From a bacterium UBP15_UBA6099 (GTDB taxonomy: Bacteria; UBP15; UBA6099), in contig DIWT01000035.1 in NCBI GenBank assembly GCA_002435745.1, positions 1 to 25,908 on the forward strand: DNA of 25,908 nucleotides, in the 5' to 3' direction. The position numbers and the translations under genes were made by a program. The notes below the pieces were generated by a model. It was given only the letters and a program-made list of their open reading frames with translations, had not been told where the DNA came from and ran no database searches. This document shows, piece by piece, positions 1 through 7,464 of this stretch (positions are counted from its first letter, which is position 1; every line of letters starts with the position of its first letter).

Positions 1-74
1 CATCATGCGCAAAAGAAAAAGTTTTGCGCATGGCACACTTGGTAGTGGGTAGAATCATCTAATAGCATGTATAA
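1..74 (+). repeat. 117-bp dispersed repeat, copy 1 (cut by window edge)
   Basis: These 74 bases are identical to 16421-16494 and to the reverse complement of 6131-6204. The unit contains an 11-bp stem (CATGCGCAAAA / TTTTGCGCATG) around a seven-base A-rich loop. The first 43 bases of the full unit must lie to the left of the window. It sits downstream of the 3' end of the minus-strand GH35 operon and forms the outer part of the left inverted-repeat arm. Confidence 0.95.
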
Positions 75-86
75 CTGAGACAATTC

Positions 87-107
87 GGGGCGGGGCAACC
101 CCGCCCC
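87..107. repeat. GC-rich hairpin, REP-like
   Basis: A 9-bp perfect stem, GGGGCGGGG (87-95) and CCCCGCCCC (99-107), closes on a 3-base loop. It lies between the two inverted-repeat blocks of the left arm and is absent from the right arm, so it looks like a later insertion. It could help end transcription of the minus-strand operon, but no U-run follows the stem on that strand. GC palindromes of this kind are common dispersed intergenic elements. Confidence 0.5.
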
Positions 108-111
108 TACA

Positions 112-184
112 GCAAAAAACGCGTCTTGCGCTCTGCGGTTCATCCGCTATGAACAATAGCGCACGAATTCTAAATGCGGATTCG
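112..184 (+). repeat. Left copy of imperfect inverted repeat
   Basis: This stretch aligns with the reverse complement of 5966-6037, about 60 of 73 positions identical with one single-base gap. It ends 2 bases before the stop codon of the 187-2178 gene. With the 117-bp unit further out, it makes the GH35 operon the inside of a long inverted repeat. The divergence shows that this part is older than the identical 117-bp units. Confidence 0.75.
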
Positions 185-186
185 GT

Positions 187-2178
187 CTAGAAGAAACGAA
201 TGCGGCAGCCGAGGGTGAGGAGGGCGCGGGCGATGGCGCTGGGGAAGGAATGTTCGTGGGAAAGCGGCTCGATGGTGAACGATGCGGCGTCGGGGAATTT
301 CTCTCTGATGTCCAACAGCGCGTTAAGTGCGGAGGCGGGGACGCGCGACAATGTCGCGCGGGAGCAGCCGCCCCACGGGCCGTCCGACGCGGGATCCCCG
401 GTGTGATAGAACGCGGAGGGCTGAAAACCCTCGAAAGAATGAAGAAGCCCGTGCGCGGGCGAGCCGACGGACACCATCTGAAGCGAAAACCGGAGCATGG
501 AGTCCGCGAGCGCCCGCAGCCGCGCGTCTCCCGTCGCCTCGTGCAGTTCGAACATCTCAAGAGCGCATTCGGCGGACGAATCATCGAACTCAAGAGCGCC
601 CGGCTTCGGCAGCAGTCCGCCCATCGCTCGGAACCCCGCCGCCGAGAGCGCCGTCCCTTCGTGCAGCGGGACGTCTCTCGTGTATGTCAGAGAGTCCACG
701 TATGACGCGACGCGTTTCGCGGCGGCTAGGAAGTCGCTCCCGTTCTGCTCGTTTTTCATCAGCAGGCACATGCGGATGAACGCGCGAGCTTCGCCGGACG
801 ACATGCCCGCGCTCTCGGGGCCGGGCGTTATTCTGGACAGGAAAGCCGGGATCAGCGGGAGCGCCAAGGACATAGCCGCGTCCGCGTACCTGCGGTCTCC
901 GACAGCCGCTCCGAACAGGGCGAAAGCTGCGGCGAGTTCGGCGTCCGCGCGGGCGGCCTGCGGACTCAGTCCGACCGCCGCGGAGACTCCCAAAGGAGCT
1001 TCGCCGTCCTCGACGGCCTCCGGCTCCGACGCCATGAATTTATCGCATATCCGCCTGCAGGTGAACATCCATCTAGGATTGGAGTCCGGCCCCGCCGACG
1101 AGTGAAGCTTGACCGCTGCCGACACTATCTGCGCGGCGGCGGTCCTCAGCTCGACTTCGTCTTCCGGGCTGGACCATTTTTTCGCGGCGGTCCTGTAGTT
1201 GACGTATGGCAATAGCTCCGGGTCGTCGCCGGACAGAAAAAAGTCCGCCGTGTCGAGCGCCAGACGTTTCAGGCGGCGGTCGTCGGTCTCGGCTCCGACG
1301 CGGCAGACAGCGCGCGCGGCGTCGATGTTGCCGCCCCGGCCCGCTCCGCGCAGAACCGCGCTGGCCGGAAACATCGTCTGCCCGACGGACTCCGCGAATC
1401 CGACGCAGTCGCTTCTTTCGATGAAAAAGTTTTCGACAAGGTGGCGCGCCCGCGCCCGCGCTATCGCGCCCATGTCATGTTTCGAGTCCACGGCGGGCGA
1501 AGTGATTTCACGCGCCGCCGCCAGAACCGTCTCCCAGTTCCCCGCTTCCGGCGGGTTGGACCACAGGTAGAACCTGCGCTCGTAAGTGACCTGTCCGTCG
1601 ACGTCCCACTCGTCGAACTCTATGCTGTGTCCCCTGATGCCGCTCTTTGCGGGAGTGGCGCCGGGGATGGATATGTTGAATTCGGAATGCTCTTTTGAAA
1701 TATGGACGGCAAGCGAGGAAAGTTCCTCGACCGATTCGGCGGGCTGGGCGAAGACGGCGAATACGCGGTCCGAGGATTGCAGAACGGAGCAAGCGGGGGC
1801 GGAGCCGGACTCTTCGCGCATCGGCCCGGTGGCCGCCGAAAGCGCGGACAGCCCGCCGCCCGATGCATAGACCACTCCGGGGGCCACCCACAGCGTCGGC
1901 TCCATCTTGGCGAAGGCCGTGAACATGACCCGCGCGGAAAACTTTCCTCTCAGGCTCCATCTTCGGGTCACGCACACAAGCGGCTCGTGCAGCGATATGG
2001 TGTCCGATATCAGCGTGTCGCCGATGCGCGCCTCAACCCGAAGCCCGTTCACTTCCAAGCTGTCCGCGAACCATGCCATGCCGTCAACCACGCATTGGTA
2101 CGGAAGCTCGAAAAGAGGGCGTCCGTCCAACAGTATGGACAGCAGGTGTTTGTACGGTTTCGCTTCGAGCAGTTTCAT
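187..2178 (-). CDS. Conserved hypothetical protein, possible helical-toroid carbohydrate enzyme
   Basis: A 663-residue protein, last gene of the GH35 operon, starting 19 bp after the end of the preceding gene. The start ATG has AAGG five bases upstream. No signal peptide or membrane segment is visible, so it is probably cytoplasmic. The first ~230 residues read as beta-rich, with many aromatic residues and a WSLRGKF patch. Residues ~240-660 are a long series of Ala/Leu-rich helices separated by Gly/Pro turns, as in (alpha/alpha)6-toroid glycosidases and lyases. The SFEGFQPSAFYHTGDPAS segment near the C-terminus is a plausible active-site loop. I do not recognise a named family. Its place beside a GH35 enzyme suggests work on the same glycan; that is inference. 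Confidence 0.75.
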   Translation of the reverse strand: MKLLEAKPYKHLLSILLDGRPLFELPYQCVVDGMAWFADSLEVNGLRVEARIGDTLISDTISLHEPLVCVTRRWSLRGKFSARVMFTAFAKMEPTLWVAPGVVYASGGGLSALSAATGPMREESGSAPACSVLQSSDRVFAVFAQPAESVEELSSLAVHISKEHSEFNISIPGATPAKSGIRGHSIEFDEWDVDGQVTYERRFYLWSNPPEAGNWETVLAAAREITSPAVDSKHDMGAIARARARHLVENFFIERSDCVGFAESVGQTMFPASAVLRGAGRGGNIDAARAVCRVGAETDDRRLKRLALDTADFFLSGDDPELLPYVNYRTAAKKWSSPEDEVELRTAAAQIVSAAVKLHSSAGPDSNPRWMFTCRRICDKFMASEPEAVEDGEAPLGVSAAVGLSPQAARADAELAAAFALFGAAVGDRRYADAAMSLALPLIPAFLSRITPGPESAGMSSGEARAFIRMCLLMKNEQNGSDFLAAAKRVASYVDSLTYTRDVPLHEGTALSAAGFRAMGGLLPKPGALEFDDSSAECALEMFELHEATGDARLRALADSMLRFSLQMVSVGSPAHGLLHSFEGFQPSAFYHTGDPASDGPWGGCSRATLSRVPASALNALLDIREKFPDAASFTIEPLSHEHSFPSAIARALLTLGCRIRFF

Positions 2179-2197
2179 CCGGCCTTGCGGCTCCAGT

Positions 2198-3001
2198 TCA
2201 AATTCTCAGCAGAGGCGCGAGCGCCAGCAGCAGGCGCGCCCTGCGCGGATAAGGATGTATCACGATCCATTTTCTAGAGGCGAGGGCGGCCAGCGCGCCG
2301 AGGGGGCGGGGGTGCGCGATGATATGCTCGAACCCCGCGCGGCTCATGAAAACCCCAAGCGTGACCTTGCCGTGCGCGGCCTCCATAGCCTTTGCCAGAG
2401 CCGCGGCGTCCCTTGCCATATCCCCGGTCATCTCCGGCCCCGGCCGCAACGTGTCAGTCGTCGTTATCAGGTTCGCCTCTCCGTTTTTTATTCGGATCAC
2501 AGCCGACGTCCACACTTCCGTCTCTTCCAGCACGACTGCCATGAGCGTGAAATTCTTCGGCGACAGCAGTTTAAGAATCTTGAGGGCGAAGTCCGGGAGG
2601 CGGGGCAGCGCCGAAAGAGGGTCGGGATATACCCGGATGCCAGCGCCGAGTTCGCGCCTCAGAGGGTCTCGGAATGCCATTATCTGCTCGAACAGCGTCT
2701 GGTCGATGTTGATCCGCGACTGCGCGCCCGCGAGCAGACGCGCCGGCGCGTCTCTTTCGACGCATATAACGGAATCAACCCCGCATTCGGCGGCCACAGA
2801 CTTCAGGTCTCTCGGCGGCCTCTCTCCCGACATGAAATCGGAAGGCCCCTTTGCGGTGTCCACCGCGTGTATGACCCTGTTCTCCTCGCAGAAAAGGATG
2901 AGGGCGCGGCGTTGCTTTGGCCTTTTAGGAGTCAGCGCCTCGACCGCTCTCTCTACGTGGTCGGGATGTATGTCGATTATCTGAATGTCCGACGATAACA
3001 A
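2198..3001 (-). CDS. Conserved hypothetical protein in GH35 operon
   Basis: A 267-residue protein between the GH35 gene and the 663-residue gene, with 19-bp gaps on both sides. The start is TTG at 3001-2999, chosen because GGGAGG lies about seven bases upstream and no in-frame ATG fits the N-terminal sequence. The protein looks soluble, alpha/beta, with no signal peptide. Visible landmarks are an N-terminal IQIIDIHPDH segment, a central PDPLSALPRLPDF proline-rich stretch and a basic C-terminus rich in Arg and Leu. I do not recognise a family. The tight spacing indicates co-expression with the glycosidase, but the sequence gives no function. Confidence 0.7.
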   Translation of the reverse strand: MLSSDIQIIDIHPDHVERAVEALTPKRPKQRRALILFCEENRVIHAVDTAKGPSDFMSGERPPRDLKSVAAECGVDSVICVERDAPARLLAGAQSRINIDQTLFEQIMAFRDPLRRELGAGIRVYPDPLSALPRLPDFALKILKLLSPKNFTLMAVVLEETEVWTSAVIRIKNGEANLITTTDTLRPGPEMTGDMARDAAALAKAMEAAHGKVTLGVFMSRAGFEHIIAHPRPLGALAALASRKWIVIHPYPRRARLLLALAPLLRI

Positions 3002-3020
3002 AACGGCCTCCCGGCTCGGT

Positions 3021-5171
3021 TCATACGGCGGCGGCTCCGCCGTGTATGTTGAACACTCTCACAGTGTATTCCGCTAGTTTGATTTTAGCCGCAGGCCCGG
3101 CGGCAAGCTCTCCGGTGTCCGCGTCGGACAGCGTTTCGTTTTCGCCCAGCGCGATGGAAGTCTCTCGGCTCTCTCCCGTCGGGTTCGCCGCGAAAAGCAG
3201 CTTGTCCGGCCCGCGCTCGTGCAGGGCCGTCTCTATCAGCGGGTCGCTTGACGCGTATCTCGCTTTCAGCCCCGCGACGGCTGCTATTTTTTTCATTATC
3301 GCGGCCAGCCCCGGCGACCTGTCGTACCCCGTGTAGTCCTGAAACATGAATCCCAGATGTATTATCGAGCCTTTCTCAGTCGGGCTTATGTACGCGCAGA
3401 CATCCTGTCCCTCCGACAGGAAAGGACGCTTCGGGTTGAACAAATCGACGCGCTCGAAAATCATTCCGCCGACCTGCATCCGGTCGCGGTATCCCACAGG
3501 CTCGTGCATGTGCGAGGTGAACTTGGTGTCTCGCCGCATCTTCTCGTCGAACACCGGGATTCTCGGGCCGAGGACAAGCACGCCGCCTTTGAGAGCGTAC
3601 ACCAGCAGGTTGCGCTGCAGCCCCATGTTCATGAACTCGAACGACGGCGCGGCCACCACAGGGAACCTGTCCAGAACGGAAAGGTCGACCGAAGAGTCCG
3701 CCAGCGCGGGCGGGAACCCGGCTTGCGTGAACCCCATCATCATCGCCCGCCACTGCCGCCTGTAAAGCATCCCCACCGGTTCCCGCATCCCCTCCGGCGG
3801 TTTCGGGTCCGTCAGCCAGTCCCTCGGCATGCTTTCCAACAGTCCGGCTTCCACCGGATGCGTCAGAGACACTATCTGCTCGAACCTTTCGTATTCCCGC
3901 ACGGAGAGCAGCAGCACATCGTTGCGCATCGTAAACTCATTGAGCCGCGTGTCCCGGATGAACCTGTTCAGATTTGCGTAGAATCGGAAACGGGAGGGGC
4001 GGAGCGCTCCGTCCCGCGCCATTGGCGCTCCATACCATCTGTCCCGGTCGGCTATCATATAAAAATTTATCGCCTTCAGTCCGTTCATCAAGGCGGCCCG
4101 CGTCGCGAACTCCTGATCCTTCAGGAAAAGAGGTTTCCACCACGGCCAGATTCCGGAGCCGAACTCCGGCGAGAACGGCAGCCTGCTCGTCCCTGCGGCG
4201 AGCCTCGCCGCGTCTCTTATCGCCGTGTATTCCTTCCTCGATTTGTATAAGTCCACTCCGGCCACGTCCACCGCAGTCTCCGTCATCGGAATATGGAACG
4301 GGGTTGAAGACTGTCCGCTCGGATAGTTGTGGAAGAAGAACGCGTCCGCCAGCCCGCGCGACTTCAGCATGTCCGCGATGCGTTTGATGCCGTAATAGAG
4401 ATAGAATTCCTTGAAAGCGCACCAGTCGAAGTGCCACGGCAGAGCCGACATCTCGCAACGCTCATATCTGCGCGGCGGCATGACTCGGTCGAAATCCTTG
4501 TGATTCGAGCGGTGCGCCCGATTGAGCGCGTCTATCTCTCCCTCGTATTTGTCCCGAAGGAACCGCCGGTAAAGCCCTATCGCGGGAGCCGAATAGTCCA
4601 CATCGAACGGCGATGTGCGGAAGAAGAACGACATTTCGTTGTCCGCCTGAACCCCGACAATCGGGCCGTTAGGGTAAACCCTCGGCTCGAGTATCGGCTG
4701 CAAGGCGTCGAAATACACTGCTACTTCCGCGTAGAAATCCTCCGACGCGTAAGAAGGGGCCGGGAAGAAGCGGGGAGGGGAGGGAACTATCGCCGGGGTG
4801 TCCGACGATGTGCGCATCAGCAACTCCTCCCGCCTCAGAATCCTCTCCGGGTATCCGAAAAACGTGAGTTCCGAGTTGATGTGCGGCCCCGGCCTGACAA
4901 GAACGAAAAGCCCCCGCTCCCGCGCCATGTCCAGAAACAGCCCGACGTCCTTGCGGGGGTCCTTCTCTCCGAAATCAAAACGGCCTTTTTCTATCTCGTG
5001 GACGCTCCACGGGATATATGTGCAGATGAACTTGAAGCCCATCTCCGCCGCGCCGTCCAGAACAGCAGCCCAATCCTTGCGCTCATGCCGCCAGTAGTGG
5101 GCCTCGCCGGAGATCAGCGGCAGAACCTTTCCGTCTATCTCAACTCCGTTGCGCGATATCGAAACGCTCAT
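3021..5171 (-). CDS. Glycoside hydrolase family 35, beta-galactosidase-like
   Basis: A 716-residue protein whose first ~400 residues form a GH35 (beta/alpha)8 barrel. The N-terminus has the family pattern SGEAHYWRHERKDW (21-34), then TYIPWSVHE (51-59) and VRPGPHINSE (92-101). The acid/base is predicted to be Glu179 in VGVQADNE, and the nucleophile Glu336 in PFSPEFGSG. Known GH35 enzymes remove terminal beta-galactose, or in some cases glucosamine, from glycans. No signal peptide is present, so it probably acts on imported oligosaccharides. The ATG is preceded by AGGACAGGA. The C-terminal ~300 residues include a glutamine-amidotransferase-like or beta-sandwich region. Substrate is unknown, and no transporter gene lies next to it. 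Confidence 0.9.
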   Translation of the reverse strand: MSVSISRNGVEIDGKVLPLISGEAHYWRHERKDWAAVLDGAAEMGFKFICTYIPWSVHEIEKGRFDFGEKDPRKDVGLFLDMARERGLFVLVRPGPHINSELTFFGYPERILRREELLMRTSSDTPAIVPSPPRFFPAPSYASEDFYAEVAVYFDALQPILEPRVYPNGPIVGVQADNEMSFFFRTSPFDVDYSAPAIGLYRRFLRDKYEGEIDALNRAHRSNHKDFDRVMPPRRYERCEMSALPWHFDWCAFKEFYLYYGIKRIADMLKSRGLADAFFFHNYPSGQSSTPFHIPMTETAVDVAGVDLYKSRKEYTAIRDAARLAAGTSRLPFSPEFGSGIWPWWKPLFLKDQEFATRAALMNGLKAINFYMIADRDRWYGAPMARDGALRPSRFRFYANLNRFIRDTRLNEFTMRNDVLLLSVREYERFEQIVSLTHPVEAGLLESMPRDWLTDPKPPEGMREPVGMLYRRQWRAMMMGFTQAGFPPALADSSVDLSVLDRFPVVAAPSFEFMNMGLQRNLLVYALKGGVLVLGPRIPVFDEKMRRDTKFTSHMHEPVGYRDRMQVGGMIFERVDLFNPKRPFLSEGQDVCAYISPTEKGSIIHLGFMFQDYTGYDRSPGLAAIMKKIAAVAGLKARYASSDPLIETALHERGPDKLLFAANPTGESRETSIALGENETLSDADTGELAAGPAAKIKLAEYTVRVFNIHGGAAAV

Positions 5172-5205
5172 TTATCCTGTCCTTGAGGCAATTCTTTCCC
5201 TGTTG

Positions 5206-5748
5206 TCATTCGAGATTGCTCATCACTTCAACAAGCTTCTTGTGCTTGCCCGCTTCCGCGATAACCTGATCCGTGACAATCGCGCCGCGAGCGAACAGAA
5301 GCCCGCCTGCGTTGTCGTACACATCCGACCGGAGCTTTTTGCCGAGCATGAAAGAGCGCTGTTTGTCAACCGGGGCCGCCTGTTGCGAGGGCGCGAACAC
5401 CGAAGGCTTCCTCGGCTCGAATTCCACAGAAGGCGCGGGCGTCTCTCTCAAATAAGCGGGAGCTTCCTCCGGCATTGGCTCTTCCGCTTTAGCCTCAATC
5501 GCCGTCTCTCTCTCTTCGCACTTGGCGGCGGGCCTGAGATCGCTTTGCGACGTCAATATCCCCAGAATATCCTTGCCTAAAAATCTGTGCTGTCTGCCTA
5601 TGCGAGTGGAAGGCAGCCGGCCGTCCGCCAGCATCCTTTTTATCGTCGGAAGACTGACTTTCAATATCTCGGCAACATCTTTTGTGGTGTAAACCTCGTT
5701 TTCGTCTATCCTCATGATCCGCACCATCCATAACGCCGAAAAAACCAT
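5206..5748 (-). CDS. Excisionase/MerR-type helix-turn-helix DNA-binding protein
   Basis: First gene of the minus-strand operon, ending 34 bp before the GH35 start. Residues ~18-62 form the excisionase-type winged helix-turn-helix: YTTKDVAEILKVSLPTIKRM, then LPSTRIGRQHRF. A Pro/Glu/Ala-rich linker (~75-130) follows. The C-terminal ~45 residues (LGKKLRSDVYDNAGGLLFARG) resemble a small PRC-barrel-like or regulator-linked domain. The likely role is local regulator of the glycosidase operon. The start is uncertain: ATG at 5748 has no clear ribosome site, while ATG at 5715 gives the more typical N-terminus MRIDENEVY and has GGATGG upstream. It shows no sign of an integrase partner, so phage excisionase is unlikely. 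Confidence 0.85.
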   Translation of the reverse strand: MVFSALWMVRIMRIDENEVYTTKDVAEILKVSLPTIKRMLADGRLPSTRIGRQHRFLGKDILGILTSQSDLRPAAKCEERETAIEAKAEEPMPEEAPAYLRETPAPSVEFEPRKPSVFAPSQQAAPVDKQRSFMLGKKLRSDVYDNAGGLLFARGAIVTDQVIAEAGKHKKLVEVMSNLE

Positions 5749-5780
5749 TAATAACAGGCTTTTTCCAGCGCAGTTACTAT

Positions 5781-5809
5781 ATGATAGCGCTGACGGTCGA
5801 TAAAAACAA
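5781..5809 (-). promoter_or_regulatory. Candidate sigma70 promoter of the GH35 operon
   Basis: On the minus strand TTGTTT (5809-5804) and TATCAT (5786-5781) are separated by exactly 17 bases. The -10 matches consensus at five of six positions. Predicted transcription start is near 5774, giving a leader of about 26 bases to the ATG at 5748. Confidence 0.5.
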
Positions 5810-5813
5810 CAGG

Positions 5814-5827
5814 TATCCTATAGGATA
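5814..5827. promoter_or_regulatory. Perfect 14-bp palindrome, candidate operator
   Basis: TATCCTATAGGATA is a perfect palindrome lying four bases upstream of the predicted -35 box of the GH35 operon. A second, shorter palindrome GATAATTATC (5844-5853) shares GGATA on its left side. The position suits a site for the helix-turn-helix protein encoded by the first gene of the operon. Binding is inferred, not shown. Confidence 0.35.
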
Positions 5828-5965
5828 TCTAAGCATCATTAAGGATAATTATCGCCAGAATGCCAAAGGCAGATTCGGGCTTGTGAGCGCTTCAAATGCG
5901 CTCGAACCAATAAAAATCAATAAAACAAAGTAAAAGTTTGTGTGGTTGATGGCAAATATTTAACA
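5828..5965. other. Intergenic DNA without a recognised gene
   Basis: This part of the 883-bp gap between 5748 and 6632 has no convincing reading frame. It holds the GATAATTATC palindrome and one hairpin, GAGCGC (5885-5890) with GCGCTC (5898-5903), followed by A-rich sequence. The rest of the gap is taken up by the repeats listed separately. Confidence 0.4.
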
Positions 5966-6037
5966 CGAATCCGTTATTAGGATTCGGGAGCGATTGTTCA
6001 GAGCGGATGAAACGCGGAGCGCAAGGCGCATTTTTGC
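5966..6037 (-). repeat. Right copy of imperfect inverted repeat
   Basis: The reverse complement aligns with 112-184, about 60 of 73 positions. It lies inside the 117-bp unit at 6131-6247, in the same order as on the left, so the two ends of the GH35 cassette mirror each other over about 180-280 bp with insertions and deletions. Confidence 0.75.
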
Positions 6038-6080
6038 AGTGAATAGAACATACGGTTCATATAAAAAAGGGCGCCACCCC

Positions 6081-6111
6081 CAAACTTGCTCCTGATTACC
6101 ACTGAAACTCA
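6081..6111 (-). repeat. Short dispersed motif shared with 9391-9421
   Basis: The reverse complement reads TGAGTTTCAG then ATCAGGA and matches 9391-9421 at about 25 of 31 positions. A trace of the same start (CTGAGA) follows copy 1 of the 117-bp repeat at position 75. It looks like a fragment of an older repeat family. Confidence 0.4.
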
Positions 6112-6130
6112 GTTAGCCCAGCAAGCATAT

Positions 6131-6247
6131 TTATACATGCTATTAGATGATTCTACCCACTACCAAGTGTGCCATGCGCAAAACTTTTTCTTTTGCGCAT
6201 GATGCTTTTCACCAAATAGTAAATGGGAGCTTTCATTTAGTTCTTCG
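6131..6247 (-). repeat. 117-bp dispersed repeat, copy 2 (inverted)
   Basis: The reverse complement is identical over all 117 bases to 16378-16494, and over 74 bases to the start of the window. It carries the 11-bp stem with the A-rich loop. It lies between the divergent GH35 operon and the calcium-loop/lipoprotein operon. No terminal inverted repeats or obvious target duplication can be seen at its ends. Confidence 0.95.
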
Positions 6248-6290
6248 TATATTTCTACATTTTTGGAATATTTAGCGCACGGAGCCTAAT

Positions 6291-6364
6291 TTTGGAGCGC
6301 TGCGATTCATCGCCGCTTTCGCTTTAAACGCGGGCGACGCGAAAATGCCGGGAATTCATTCCCG
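6291..6364 (+). repeat. REP element C (diverged)
   Basis: It begins TTTGGAGCG, continues through a decayed GCGATTCATCGC hairpin and the linker also seen in REP A and B, and ends in the CGGGAAT / ATTCCCG hairpin. The right-hand half of the paired element is missing. It lies 3.3 kb from the transposase gene. Confidence 0.75.
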
Positions 6365-6423
6365 CCTCCCTCTTCGGGCAAAAACGCCGATTCCCGCCGC
6401 CATTTCTTATTCTTCCCCTCCGC

Positions 6424-6450
6424 CGTCATGCCCGCGAAAGCGGGCAACCA
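6424..6450. repeat. Short GC hairpin repeat
   Basis: GCCCGC (6430-6435) and GCGGGC (6440-6445) pair around GAAA. The surrounding GTCATGCCCGCGAAAGCGGGC pattern resembles a widely dispersed intergenic hairpin found in many bacterial genomes. Only one copy is seen here. Confidence 0.45.
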
Positions 6451-6550
6451 TTTTTCCACGTCCCTCCGCTCCCGCCTCCGCCCGGACGCCATCCAATGAC
6501 AACATAACAATAAAACGCTCCCGACCTTTTGACAAAAAGTTATTGGCCCG

Positions 6551-6580
6551 GTGACACAGCGCGACTTTTTGTGGTATTAT
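6551..6580 (+). promoter_or_regulatory. Candidate sigma70 promoter of the calcium-loop/lipoprotein operon
   Basis: GTGACA (6551-6556) and TATTAT (6575-6580), 18 bases apart, each match consensus at five of six positions. Predicted start near 6587 leaves a leader of about 45 bases before the GTG at 6632. A perfect TTGACA at 6529 has no matching -10 box. Confidence 0.5.
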
Positions 6581-6631
6581 TAATTACATTGCGAAGACAA
6601 CAGTAGCGGCAACTAGAGGCGATCGGCGTAT

Positions 6632-7438
6632 GTGAACGATTCGACGGCGCGATGCGCGATAAAGAATCAGCGCCGCGCGGCTCTAATGAAGAACGGCTCT
6701 CCTGTGACTCGGAAAAACGCGGCGGATATCAACGGGGACGGCGCTGTGGGTGTTGAGGATTACACGGAGTTTACATCGTCGAATTTGTTGCGAGACGCGG
6801 CGTGGACGACGGGGATAGACATGGTGAATTTCACTAGCGAGATGGCGGACATCGACGGGGACGCGGAAGTGACGGCGAAGGACCTTCGCGGTATAAAGCA
6901 GTTTTATGGAAAAACCCGCGATGAAGAGTGCGGAAAAGATGGAGCAAATAATAGCGTGTCTTGCAAGGATTATTGCGTAACAACGTCCGGAAAGCCATCT
7001 GATATGTGCTTCCCGTATGGGAATGTGTCGAGAGGAGCCGGTGGAGAAATCTTAGAGGTGTCCGACCCGAAGTTTGAATGTATAGAAAAATGTCTGATGA
7101 CAAGATACATAGATGAAGAGAGGCCGTATCTGGCTTTGAGGATGTTCGATCACGCGGACGCGAACCGGGACGGGAAGGTGAACGCGGCGGACTTGCAGCC
7201 GATAAAGAAGTTCTTGGACAAAGGGTTCGGGGCGTCGTATCGGGCGGGGTACGAACTTGTGGACTACGACCAAAACAAAGAAGTGGAACTGTGGGAATAC
7301 TTCATGAGACTGGACAGCCCCGAATACGCTTCTTTCCAAGGAAAATCTAGATGCGCGATATTAGAACTCCGCCCTGAGAAAATATGCACCGTGTGCGATG
7401 ATGATGATGGGACGCCAGAATCGCCATGCTATTACTAA
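6632..7438 (+). CDS. EF-hand/dockerin-type calcium-loop protein, cysteine-rich
   Basis: A 268-residue protein with four loops of the EF-hand/dockerin type: residues 32-43 (DINGDGAVGVED), 73-84, 176-187 (DANRDGKVNAAD) and 211-222. Loops 1 and 3 have near-ideal calcium ligands; loops 2 and 4 are less regular. Between the two pairs lies a ~90-residue segment with six cysteines, and more cysteines are at the C-terminus. That composition suits an extracytoplasmic protein, yet no signal peptide is visible. The start is GTG, with AGAGG about 12 bases upstream; the frame closes at TAG 6614-6616, so no longer version exists. An ATG at 6686 is a weaker alternative. The lipoprotein gene follows after 26 bp. 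Partner or scaffold unknown. Confidence 0.75.
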   Translation: MNDSTARCAIKNQRRAALMKNGSPVTRKNAADINGDGAVGVEDYTEFTSSNLLRDAAWTTGIDMVNFTSEMADIDGDAEVTAKDLRGIKQFYGKTRDEECGKDGANNSVSCKDYCVTTSGKPSDMCFPYGNVSRGAGGEILEVSDPKFECIEKCLMTRYIDEERPYLALRMFDHADANRDGKVNAADLQPIKKFLDKGFGASYRAGYELVDYDQNKEVELWEYFMRLDSPEYASFQGKSRCAILELRPEKICTVCDDDDGTPESPCYY

Positions 7439-7464
7439 TAGACGATTCAAAAGGAGGTGTAGTA

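Noticed and set aside
1907..2998. Long plus-strand open frame (363 codons) opposite the 187-2178 and 2198-3001 genes
   Set aside because: It overlaps two well-supported minus-strand genes with good starts and spacing. Its translation is Arg/His/Gln-rich low-complexity sequence typical of an antisense shadow in GC-rich DNA.
5206..5748. Phage or plasmid excisionase
   Set aside because: The HTH fold is shared with many plain regulators. There is no integrase, attachment site or phage gene nearby, and the protein has an extra C-terminal domain.
6582..6631. Riboswitch in the leader of the calcium-loop gene
   Set aside because: The leader is about 45 bases and shows no recognisable aptamer consensus or expression-platform hairpin.
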